Shown here: positions 45,401 through 56,873 of the stretch, one piece after another
Numbering within the stretch: the first letter of the stretch is position 1
How the letters are laid out: each line of letters opens with the position of its first letter
From: Rotaria macrura
Taxonomy: Eukaryota > Rotifera > Eurotatoria > Philodinida > Philodinidae
Length of the DNA stretch: 64,000 nucleotides
Reading direction: 5' to 3'
Assembly (NCBI GenBank): GCA_900239685.1
Contig: OENT01000364.1
Coordinates: forward strand, 62,001 to 126,000
Position numbers and translations under genes: made by a program
Notes under the pieces: generated by a model
What the model saw: the letters and a program-made list of their open reading frames with translations, nothing else
What the model was told of the DNA's origin: nothing
Databases searched by the model: none

Positions 45401-46328
45401 TTCGTATTAATTTAGAGAATTACATGATTTAGAGCATAAGTCACCTGTAATGATTAACTTTTTATCTAGAATAAGCCGATGTCTTTAAATAGAATTGATG
45501 TGTTTTAATAGTCAACGAACTGTATTTGACTTTCATGAAGCCCATTGTTCTGTGTAAATAACTGACAGGTTGATTATCGATTTAGGCAACAAAAGTCATC
45601 TAATTATTTGAAATTTTGGTATTTGTCAATGTAAGAGAATTTATCATGAAATAGAAAAATTTTTCTTTTATATCGACTAAAATTATTTAGAGCATGTGTT
45701 TATTAAGATTTATATTTATATTTTTCCAAGATATTTTCTACATCCATTTAAAATTGCAATATTTGACAAGAAACAAACTGCTATGTGTAACAGTTGTAAA
45801 ACATACTGACCAGCAAGTTAGTTAATTATTTCTCGTTAACACTCATCTTCGTTGATCTATTATTAAAAATTTACAATAATCAGATGCACAAATATTTTCC
45901 TTTTAAAGTTAGACTAGGTTCCTGCAATAGAACGAGAGTGTTAAATATCAGTGTGTACCAGTGTGTGTGTGTGTGTCTGTGATTGAATTGTTTTTGGATC
46001 CTAACTGAATGTCTTTCTTTCGTTGTGATAGAAGTTTTGGAACTATGACATACTTGTTAAAATTCATCGTATGTTTAGATTCATCCACCAACATGTTCAA
46101 CATATGTTTCAAACCATCTTGATGATGACTAAAGTAAGTGCGTTTGTTACTGATTTTTACACTTAGCGCCATATCAATAAGGAATTCCTTCTAGTTATAG
46201 AGGCAGACTGCATTCAAGTTAATTACCCGGTGAATCGATTGATCAGTCACCGTTTGGAATTACTAATTTTATGGAACAACAAATGTATCACTTGTCTCTA
46301 TGCATTTAATTGAATTTGTTGTCGATTT
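42479..46328. other. AT-rich interval without a supported gene
   Basis: The longest open frame is a 109-residue, Lys/Arg-rich one on the minus strand (42848-43177). It has no recognisable motif and no splice context. A GT microsatellite lies at 45961-45976. Otherwise nothing recognised. Confidence 0.5.
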
Positions 46329-46910
46329 TTAAAAAGTATGAGTGATTGTTTTCATTGCACGAGAATTATCATAATAGATAGTATTATTATGTGGCGTTCG
46401 AACAATAATGTAACCTTTGTCATTTCGATGACTCGGTCGAACAACTAAACCCAAACTACAGCGTTGAATACATCTATTGAGTGAGCCACATACTTTATCT
46501 CAGGGACAGGTTGTTGATCCACATAAAAGAATTGCAGTATATGTATGTTTATTTGTACCGAATGTAATACACATAGTGAGTAATATAGAATTCCAAGGTT
46601 CTCGATAAGAATACAACATCAACCAGCAAAGACTCGAATCTAGATAAGAAGAAGGAAAATAGTAGATCATTCTCATTCATATAAACTATTATTTTGTATC
46701 CCAACAGTAGCCAATCTACCAGGATCAGTTACAGCAAGATAGATTATCTGAACAATAACAGCATAATTTTCAAAGAATAATATTTGAAACTGAAAATATT
46801 GGATGAAATTCCACCCGTAAACTGAGTAGGTATCAATAGTAGAATAGATTCCCCAAATTGTATCACTTCTGATAGAGATCTCTTGTCAAAATGGAAAAAT
46901 TATTGCACCA
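46329..46910 (-). pseudogene. Decayed coding segment, family not recognised
   Basis: Reading the minus strand from about 46910 gives protein-like sequence interrupted by stops and a frame change. It begins GAIIFPF, stop, then EISIRSDTIWGIYSTIDTY and so on to VTDPGRLATVGIQNNSLYE. After a shift of frame come SSYLDSSLCWLMLYSYREPW and TMCITFGTNKHTYTAILLCG, then a Cys-rich piece (CGSTTCP, stop, DKVCGSLNRCIQRC) and VVRPSHRNDKGYIIVRTPHN, ending at a stop at 46329. The Cys spacing suggests a former secreted or extracellular domain. Unrecognised small introns could explain some of the breaks. Confidence 0.4.
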
Positions 46911-47725
46911 GAGATTTGAAGTTCAATAAAACAAATGATAGACAAGTGTATAACAATCAATCACATGGAAAAAGACAGTAAACGTCAGGTAACTTAAGCT
47001 GAATTTTACATACACAGGATACACAGAGTGCTGAAACCAGAAAAGTAGATGTTAGAAGCATGCCACATATCCTTGAGAATTAGTCACGACTAACTTTATC
47101 GATTGTGTACTTGAGTTTCGATCTTCTATCACTGTCACGATAATGATCTTTATTTTGTTTCATCTTTAAAAACGACATGATTCTGTAAAATCGTTGAGTT
47201 CTTTTATCGCAAATCTTTTTCCTTTAAAAATATGATATTTTTTTGTATTAACCAAAATGTTTTTTTCTTTTTTCTTAATTGTACTTTTCGGTTAATTTTG
47301 AACGACAATGAAATATTTCAACGCATTTTATTTGTATGCTAATTATAAATTATAAAAATAATAGATTATTACTGCAGACCAGTTAAGACTCGTGTCCTCA
47401 ATTTTCATCAATAATTATATGTTGAGGCATAAACTCTGGAGATTCCTCTTTGTTTTGAATTTCTTATTGTGTAATCGAAATATGAACCGTAGATTAAGAA
47501 AAACAAGCATGTACCACATTCAATACGACGTGTACGTGCTTAATAGGGCCATGGATCATTAACATATGATACTTGAATACATCGGCGCCATGCAGTTTAA
47601 ATTTTCATATAGGTAAAAATCCTAAATCTGATCTCATATTTCTTGATAACAAGCAAAAACTCAGGTGAGAAAAAAACCAATTGACTAATTAAAAGAGAAA
47701 AAAGAACAGAAACACATTCATTCTT
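46911..47725. other. Interval downstream of ATP23
   Basis: Nothing recognised apart from what must be the ATP23 3' UTR at the right end. Confidence 0.5.
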
Positions 47726-48635
47726 CTATATGTTTGCTTTAGACCATCGCCGATATCGTTGGTACTCATTGTATATATAGTTATTTTTTGGGACCAACTT
47801 TGGAACTTCACCAAATGGTTCTAAATCGTGACGGCATGGTCGGAAAACATCTTTAACAATTTGTTGTGCTTCTTTTTCTTCGATTGAACGCATCATACGT
47901 AATCGTCGAACGGCTTCTTTTTCTAAACATGTATGATATCGTCGTTTGACACGTAAATCTACATCTAGAAAACAAAAGACATCATGTAAAATTAAAATAA
48001 TCCTCTAAACATATATCATTCAACTTACAACATCCTTTGACAAGACTGCAATCAGTAAAATTCAATGCACGTATTTGACTACATGCAAAATGACGTAAAT
48101 TATGAGCATCATATTTATTTCGACAATAATCAAACGCTTGAATAAGTCCTGTTATAATACTAGTATCGAAGTAGGATATTTGATTTTTACAAACAACAAT
48201 TTGATTTGTCGCTGGATCGAACATGCCAGTTGGCATTGCATCATCACAATATTCACAACTGAAATGACGTGATAAATCGATCGGACAATTATGATCAGCA
48301 AGTGCTTGTACGAGTGTTTTAATCAATGGATTAGATTCAATTGCTTTAACAATATATTTTTCACATTCAATTTTTCTTGTTAAATCACGTGAAGCTGAAT
48401 CATATGGTATTGAAAGTTGTAGAATACGTTGTGGTATTGTCAATATATGTTCTTTTCCGAATCTTTCCGGAAAAAAATAATAACCATAATCTTCAAGTGC
48501 GGTAGGTTTACAATCTTTTGATGCATTTATATACTGATCATCGTTATTAGTGTTATTATCAATCTTATCTATTGGAGAAGTTGAAGGTGTAGGCTCGGAT
48601 TTTTTTTGCTTTTGAAATAAACTTTCAAAAACCAT
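47726..48635 (-). CDS. ATP23: ATP23 homologue lacking the metalloprotease HEXXH motif
   Basis: Related to Atp23 (XRCC6BP1), the intermembrane-space metalloprotease and chaperone that helps assemble mitochondrial F1Fo ATP synthase. Exons 48635-48029 and 47964-47726 give 281 aa. Family landmarks kept: RHFSCEYCDD, GMFDPATNQIVVCKN, AFDYCRNKYD, LRHFACSQIRALN, CSLVKG, and the C-terminal HTCLEKEAVRRLRM plus LEPFGEVP. Where functional family members have HELIH before AFDHCR, this protein has TGLIQ (residues 162-166). Both zinc-binding His and the catalytic Glu are therefore absent, and the frame there is open and unambiguous. Proteolysis is not expected; the chaperone role, which in yeast does not need the protease site, may persist. 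The N-terminus is longer and Asn/Ser-rich. It begins 131 bp after CPSF1. Confidence 0.9.
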
Positions 48636-48652
48636 TGTTTTTCTTTTTTAAT

Positions 48653-48667
48653 CTACAGAGAAAAAAA
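48653..48667 (-). promoter_or_regulatory. Strong 3' splice-site-like signal before ATP23 start
   Basis: On the minus strand TTTTTTTCTCTGTAG ends 17 nt before the ATG, within the 131-bp space between CPSF1 and ATP23. No upstream exon is available other than CPSF1 itself. Consistent with spliced-leader addition to a downstream gene. Confidence 0.5.
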
Positions 48668-48766
48668 GTCAACAATCAAAATACGTAATACATCTGAGTT
48701 TTTCTTTACACAAAGAAACACATACGAAAGAAAAAAGAAGAAAAAAAACAACTATTTATAGAATAA

Positions 48767-51700
48767 TTAGAATAAAGTCACAGCTCGTGCAATATCAGTC
48801 AGATCTTCGTGGAACTAGAATAGAAAAGAATAGTTTTAAAATCAAGACTAAAGAAATACGTTCATGCTGTCATTATATACTTGATCGGGTGTCATTCCAA
48901 GTCGACTGAGTAATTCATTGCGTTCAATAAAGCTAAGATCAAAGTAACGCCAGAGTAAATCGCCATCAAGAGTATTTTTTTGAGGATTATCAAGTTGTTT
49001 TCGTCGTGATTTACATATTCTTGAACGAGACGAAGAAATTTTCATTGAGAACAACAATCAAAAATTAATATTTACCGAAAACTTTTTGGATTTAAACCAC
49101 AATACTGTGGAAACATTGTTGTCAAAGAATTTTGTAACATAGCAAGTCGTCGGAAAATTTTTTCATTCAGCGGTACAAGACAACCAATAGCACCGTCAAG
49201 AGTAGCTAAAATAATTTTTACGATTAACAATAAATCATGTCAATGTCCAGAAAATGAAATATTTTTCTTTTCTAAATTCTCTTTATGCTTTAAGTTCACA
49301 AATTGATATGAGGAAAAAGAAAATTATACTTTCGTATCACGAATACACGTTAACTATGTAAGATATTTTTCTCTGAGCTATTCCCAATCGTGATGACTTC
49401 GCTTCTCTATTACAGTTGTGTTCTTCCTCTCTAGTACCATCGAAATTTCCTCTATCGATTCGTTCAATTTGATGTCACCAGTTTAATTCCGTATTCTATT
49501 CGAACATCATATCTTCTCATACATATAACTTGAAAATAAATATTTCAATCGAAAAACATCTTACGCATTAATAAAACTTGTTTATTTTCAAAGTTTTGTT
49601 TTGTTGTCAAACTATTCACATTGACTAACATTCTTATTGTTGATGTCACAGGATATCCAATATGAAAGTCAGATTTTCGTAAAAGCCATTGTCCACCTTG
49701 AGTTTCTTTTTGCGTAGGAGCATGCGCATAAATATACATATTACGATCTGAATCTGTAGCAACAAATTGTACATGTGTTTGATCAATGAAAAAATCTGTA
49801 GCAAATATATCTAATTGTCGTGAATCTCGACTGACATATGATAAAACACGCATATTTTCTTGATAACGTAGTAGAGCAATACTTTTATGTACATCACCGA
49901 TAAGAATATAATTTTTAATTGTTACCATTCGATGACAATAGATTTGGATGTCAACAAAAGCAATGCCTTTCAAACTATTATTTTGATATTGCCATATATA
50001 AACTTTTTGACCAACAGCAGCAACAAGATAACCAAGAATAGAATCAACGGCTGTTACAGGACCCTTCTCTTCACGATCGTGAACAATCTAAATAATACAT
50101 TCAACGAAGTATTTAAATACATTATCAGACTAAAGAATTTGTTCTCAATGATGTGTTCGTATGTTTTACTATGTCAAGTTAATATGTTTACGTATATGCA
50201 TAGAATGATCGATTCTTATTACAAATATACATAGATATGTATAATGTGTTATCTTCTTCTTCATTGTCTATGTCATTATCATGACATTGATCTCCTACAT
50301 GATTGAAAGCAATTGTTTCTTTAATGAAAAAATGATTTCTAACAAAATTTCACATCGAACCTTGCTTTTTCGAAGGATATGTTTGAAGAAAATTTTTACT
50401 TCTCCCAATAAACATTGTTAAAATCTCCGAAATACATCAGTTCGTATTGAATCAATCAGATGTAGGCTTTTGTTTTCTTTTCATTTATTTATTTTTTTTT
50501 GTTAATATTTATACTTACTTTTAATTTATGTTTAGTAAGTGGTTGATTAACTTCTGGAACAACTTCAATAATATCGAAAAGAACAACACGTCCTCGACTA
50601 ACAACGTCTTCATTAAAACAGTTAGCTGTACCAATAGCAATATATGTTTTCATTAAATTTCCTTGGAATCGTAATGCTATTGTTTTCATACAAGTCGCAT
50701 GTTCCCATTCGTTCATAGTTATTTTAGCATTAGGAATCGGTTCCCATTTAATAGCGGAATAAAGTTGTACATAGAACTGTTCACGTAAAGGTAAGAGAAA
50801 ATTAGATTCTATAATAGAGAATAATGATACAACAATTATACTATCTGTTCTAACAATTAACTATGCTCAACCTTTTTGATACGTTATTGATTCACGATCT
50901 TCACCGGACGGCTGCACCAATGTATTTGTTGGTTCATTCGTACTTATTGTTGCAGCATATAACTATACAATAATCTATGTAATGATATCGTTCAAGAGAA
51001 TGAAAAAAAAGTCATTACTTTGCTTTCGACGTGATAACATAAAAAGTGTACTAAAAGAAAACAAATATTATCTCATTCATATTAAATCATTCCATTTAAT
51101 TCTACTTGTCTGTTTGAAAGGGATTTTTTGAAGAGGCCACGGTGTATCTAACATTCTTTTTGATGGCATAACAGATATTCTTAAATCATCTTTTTGATTA
51201 AAATACAAATAACCATTACGACAATTATTATTATTAAATTCCGCAAATGTTTTTATTGGACCATCGACATTCATTGGAAAAGCTCGTAGATTACCTTTAG
51301 ACCTATTGAAAGTAAACGAAAAAGAATGATGAAATTCATCTAATGCAATTCTTGTTTGTTTGTTTTTTCGACATACCATATTAACCAATATGGATGAGTA
51401 CCACATATGAATATGCCTGAGTGATTAGCTACATCAATAAACGGTCTCAATAGCATTCGTTGATATTCATTCATTTCGTCATCGATGAGATCAGTTTGTA
51501 CTGGAAGGGGCTAGAATATTAATATACATATATTTATTTATGATTGATTAATTAAATAACACTTAAGTCCTTCGTTACTTCTTGAGAAACCGCATTTTGT
51601 TTAGTTTGATTTTGTTGTTGCTGTTGTTGTAATTGTGCAGCATCTTTTTGTCTTTTGGCAGCATTCTTCTTTGCACTCGATTTTTTCGTACGAACCAATG

Positions 51701-52605
51701 CATTACATGTTACACGATGAAATCGTAGTTTCAACCGATCATCTGGTAAATACTGATACGGAAAAGCTTCGTATATGATAAGATCTTCATCTATGCGAGC
51801 CTAAACAATCAACAAGTATTACATATTTATTCAGATTTGCTTTTCATTGACTTTTTCAATGGCTCAAACAAGGTTTTGTTTGTAAAAATCTGAATTTGAT
51901 TTCATAAGATTTTTATTGACTGTCGTCAACAGCAAATTCATGCAAAAGATTGACTAGCTTAAGTCTTTTTCAAACAATATTCAAGAACGAACTCATAAAT
52001 TAATTATGTTTTGAAATCTATTAAGTTTATTACATTCAATCACAATTGAAAATGAAATCGAACTCACAATCATGTATACGCGATCTTTCTTTGGTCCGAG
52101 ACCAATAACAAGTAATTCGTAAACATAAGCTGAACATGATGTTTCAATTTTGCCTAGGTAATGTGTCATCAATGGAGTTGTATCAAACATATCGACAAGT
52201 ATTTTAAGTCCACTATTAAAACGCGCTATTTCATATCGTATTGTTGCTTGTAATGTTTCTTCGGTCATTAATTCATGTATGGCTAATGTACCATCTTTAC
52301 TAATGGCTAATAACCAACGTGTAATGGGAATAATATTTGTTGAAGTATTGTTATTATTCGTATTGGTCGGAAGAGATTTCGCTGTTGTTGATACATTTGA
52401 ACTGTCCATTGATTCAGCAGTTGCAATAGGTGCTAATGGCTTTTCAATTGTTTTTCCTCCATATAACCATTCATCTTCATCATCACCGCCAGTAAATTCA
52501 GTTGAATCAAGTGGATTCGATGGCAAAGTTACAACAGTCTGTTGACTTAATTCTTGTTTAGGTGAATTTAACATTGTTGAATGTGAATAAAGATGATGAT
52601 AATGA

Positions 52606-52655
<50 letters not shown>

Positions 52656-55600
52656 GTTATTATTATTATTGATTGTTGTGGAAAATAATCCACTTTGATC
52701 AATATATAAATTCACACATATATACTTTTTGTCGTTTAATTTATAATATTCAATAAGTTTTGATTGTTCATTATTACTTTTTACAAGTAGATAAACATGA
52801 ATAACACCATGCGTTGTTAATATAGCTAAGTAACGATCGAGACTTGTTGCAAAACGTATTGGATTATTTTCATAGGAAATAATTTGTAATTGTGTACTAT
52901 CACGTAATAGTACAATATGTAAGCGTGTTATTTGTACAATTAATTGTTCGCCAATATTTCCGCAAAATATTGTTTGTTCATTTGTTAAAAATCCTCCGTG
53001 TTCTAATTCAGTTATATCAATACCTGTTTGAAAGATTAATGTTGATGTTTCTTGACTGATTAATATAAATGAATGTTCACGTTTTTCATCTTGTTCATTT
53101 GTTGATGAATAAACCGTCCACATATCAATTGAACCAGGTAATGCTTGTGTTGTTACTAATTCAGGTTTAATTGTTTGTTGTAATATTGATACAGATCCAC
53201 ATTTGTTTGTGCCTGATGTTGTTACTAAATCTAATGGTGTCGTTTGAAAATGTGCAGGTAAATGACGTTGTAACAAACGTGTTTCATCACTATCACCTTC
53301 ACCGACGATAGCATAACCGCATGGACCGATATTAATAAGATTATCACAATATTCGAATGAATATGTGTGCGTTTGCTTTTTTGATTCTATTGTATCGATT
53401 TCGCTTGTGAAAAATATAGTATCATTCTTATTATTCGGTAAAATTAGATCATTATCAATGTCCGATAAATTTGTTTTGTTCATCGATTCATTGATTGTTT
53501 CCGTTTGATCATGGAAATCTATTCGATCATTTTCACTTTCATCACCATTCATAGTTTCAATTGTGTCGATAGATGTTGGATCTATTATGGCATTTTCATG
53601 TAAACGAAGCAGTAAGGAATTACCGAGGCGTGAACCAAAAAATATTAAATTCTCATCACATTTACATAACTAAAAATAAGAGTAATGGAACAAAACGCAA
53701 TAAGATAATTGTTCGTAAATACGATTTTTTATTTTTCATACGGTGATACTTTGCTACTCTTTTTTTAGATATCTATATATGCTTTTGAATTGAGTACGGC
53801 ATGTTTTTTACATGTAAGTTTTCCAGAAAAAAAAACTATCCAGGGATGAATTATACTGTAAAAATTGTTGCTCTTTTTATCGTATGAGATGTTCGATTGA
53901 ATTTACATGGTTCATATCATCTAGGTGTAAAAGTAAGTTTTTATCGGCTTGAATTTCTTTGACCAGATGAAAGCACATTTAAAAGAAGCAACACTAAGTT
54001 CGATAGAAATGATTACATTACTTTCAAAAAGTCTATTTATCTGGTAACTTTAAAGCTTCATTGAGAATAGCTTCTAAGGTATGGAATCTATTTTAATATG
54101 ATGCTTGTTGAACTAAACGTATCTCCGACTAACTTGAATCGTGGATAATGACAATATTCTACAATGCGTGTCCTACTGTTGTTCGAATTTCCTTGGAATG
54201 TTTCTCGATCTCAACCATAAATGAAAAAGGCGCCTACATGAAGTTCCAATTACAGATATTCTCAGTAATCTATCGAAATTCTAGGAAAATAACCGTTTTC
54301 CCTATCAGATATCTTCTTCATGAACGCGTTTATCACTGTCGATTGTGTCGATCTAGAGCTTGTGACAATGCTTCTAATTAAGAGAAATTATTAAAATGCA
54401 CTTCTTCGCTTCGTAGATTGCTTTATTTAACTTACACAGCTACATAGTACGGTTGATCCGGCACGATCGAATGTAAATTCTTTCATTGTACGCATTGTAT
54501 CTGTATGTAATGTTAATAGATAAATATCGCCTGTCTTAATAGATATAAGAACTTTATCGTTGGATATGAATATTGCTTCAGCTAGATCAAGTGCTATTTT
54601 AAGATCATACAATGGTCGTAAAGGATATTTTGTTGAATCACGCGTTAAAGTATTCAATGCTACACCATACGCAGGAATACTTTGATTAAGATAAATAATA
54701 GAATTCGTTGCTAAAACAAGAATACCACCAATTGGTTTCGGTACAGATAAACAACTAAGACAATCAAATGGTAATTTGTCAACAGGCCATATAACTGGAT
54801 TCGATTTTTGAGCAACATTTATTGAAAGTGCAACACTACAACATGTATCTTTTTTAACAGCTACACGGCCAACCCATGTTCGACTTGATTCACATAATAT
54901 GAATAATGTCGGTTCATAATAACTGTGTAAGAACTGTAAATCAATTATACGACCAGTTAAAGATGGATCAAGCTTTTTTAAATGAACAATATAAGAAGAT
55001 AACGATGAATTTTTTGAACCACTAGGCGTTATATCTAGACAAAACATAAAACAATCACATTATTTTTTTTTCTCAATCATTCCAAATTATGTTTAGATGT
55101 GAGACAAAAGAAGATCTAACGTAAGACTGCTAACGTAATTCATTTTCAAATTAATTACATACTCGCTGTGCTCGGTATTGTATCACTTGCGATTATTTCT
55201 TTATCTAATTGACTAAAAAATGGTATGATAACAAGTTTGGAATTGTAGATAAGCATACAAGCACAACGCATATCTGGATCAACACGTACAATAGGTTGTG
55301 AATAATTAAACCATTGACCTTCCTTAGCTAGTTCATCTTCAAAATAATGCATTGACAATGTTTTCAAATCTTGTATACTTGAATCAAATTCAATTAAGGA
55401 TAATCTAGCATCCATAAATGATAGAAATAAAGCATCTTTTGATGGTGCTAATGTTGACGATGAACCGAGACGACATGGTGTTACCGAACAAATATTGCCC
55501 CAGAGAACAAACGTATTTAAACATTCGAATTTCGACGTATTAGACGTAACACGATAAACATATAAATAGTTAGCGCTACTTAATATCAAATTATTCTCTA

Positions 55601-55676
55601 ATGGCGATAAAAAACGAGCCCATACAGCATGTTCAATACCAGTTGGAGGATGTATTGTTTTATAAATCGAAAACAT
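48767..55676 (-). CDS. CPSF1: Cleavage and polyadenylation specificity factor subunit 1 (CPSF160)
   Basis: Scaffold subunit of the nuclear pre-mRNA 3'-end processing complex, made of beta-propellers. Exons on the minus strand: 55676-55163, 55034-54436, 53669-52068, 51800-51561, 51510-51377, 51302-51106, 51050-51019, 50962-50872, 50808-50519, 50087-49565, 49205-49076, 49019-48860, 48814-48767, in frame for 1519 aa (human about 1443). Landmarks: [152 protein letters not shown]. Extra length comes from Asn/Ser/Thr-rich insertions in exon 3, including a poly-Asn run, and a Lys/Gln-rich stretch in exon 4. The donor after exon 4 (GTTATT) is weak. Exon 7 is only 32 nt. Confidence 0.95.
52607..52670 (-). 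repeat. AAT trinucleotide repeat coding poly-Asn in CPSF1
   Basis: About 20 near-perfect triplets (TTA on the plus strand, AAT/AAC codons on the minus) inside exon 3. They encode an Asn run followed by His-rich residues, in a region absent from vertebrate CPSF1. Confidence 0.95.
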
Positions 55677-56873
55677 GCTTGTTCTTATCTAGAATAAACT
55701 GAACTCAATGAGTTTATTTTAAAAAACATTTTGACTACAATCATCTTTTAAGATCACATTTATGAATGACATGGTAATCCAAGTACTGGTAGTATATTAA
55801 TGATGAAATTGTTTTTATTTGGCATCTAGTAGATTCCAACAACTTTAGATGCCATCTTAAGTGAACAACGTGACTTTTTAAAGTATGCATTCCCCTAATT
55901 TCTCACTTGGATTCTTTTCGTCTGAAAACCGCATGCTATCTTCTGTGTTCTATGCGAAATTTTCACTTATTATTAAAGAAAAACATTCGTATTCCTATGA
56001 GAATGTCAATCGATCTACACGATGAAATCTGACAAACTTTTTTACATGAAAAAATAAAAATGAAATGTGTAGAATGGTAATTATGAAAAAATGTTTTCCG
56101 ATTTAATTCTGTAAAATCCTGTTCATCCTCTTTCAGTGGCAAAGAAAGATGAAAAACATTTTCTCACAATTTGAATGATCAATACTATGACAAGCATTGA
56201 GTGACTCATGTAAAATGAACATTTCTGTATTTCTATCTCATAATGCGCACCCCCTATTTTTTGTTAGAAAAACTTAAGTTTTGGATAAATGTTAAACTTC
56301 AACTACATCTTGCATAGAGTTGAACCAACTTGCTAAGCTGAAACATTCGTGAACCATTCAAAAGAAAAAAGGAATTAGTATTATCTGTAATGATGCGAAA
56401 GTGATCGTTGATTTGCACACATACATTGCATCTCTGCGTGTAATTTGAAAAATAAAAACGTTTGTCTCTATTCACAATATGCTAGCGGCTAATTTTCGGG
56501 AATACTGACTAGTTCGTCGTATTTTAAGTTTACCACATGAATTTTCATCAGTGACTGAAAAATAAATGCTACGTTACACAAAACACTTTTCATACAACAA
56601 CATACAAGATTTTATTGATCTGACAATCGGCAATGAAATGAATAGTAAAAATAAAACTTTGTGTTTATACTTTTCAGAGAAATACTGTTGTTTTGAAAAT
56701 ATAAGTTGATCTCATAATGAATAGAAAAAGACGTTTCTTTGTGTGTATTTTTCTTTAAGGATTTTATTACTCGAACAATAGTCTCATACAACAATGTGTA
56801 GTACTCATTTCTATAGTAATATTTAATTGATTTATTCAACTATCTAAAAAGAGAAAAAATAAAGGTAAGATGT
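55677..56873. other. Interval between ALG12 and CPSF1
   Basis: Contains the CPSF1 leader side; TTTATTCTAG on the minus strand (AG at 55690-55689) lies 12 nt before its ATG. The rest is AT-rich with no supported gene; the 75-residue minus-strand frame near 56612-56839 is probably ALG12 3' UTR. Confidence 0.5.
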
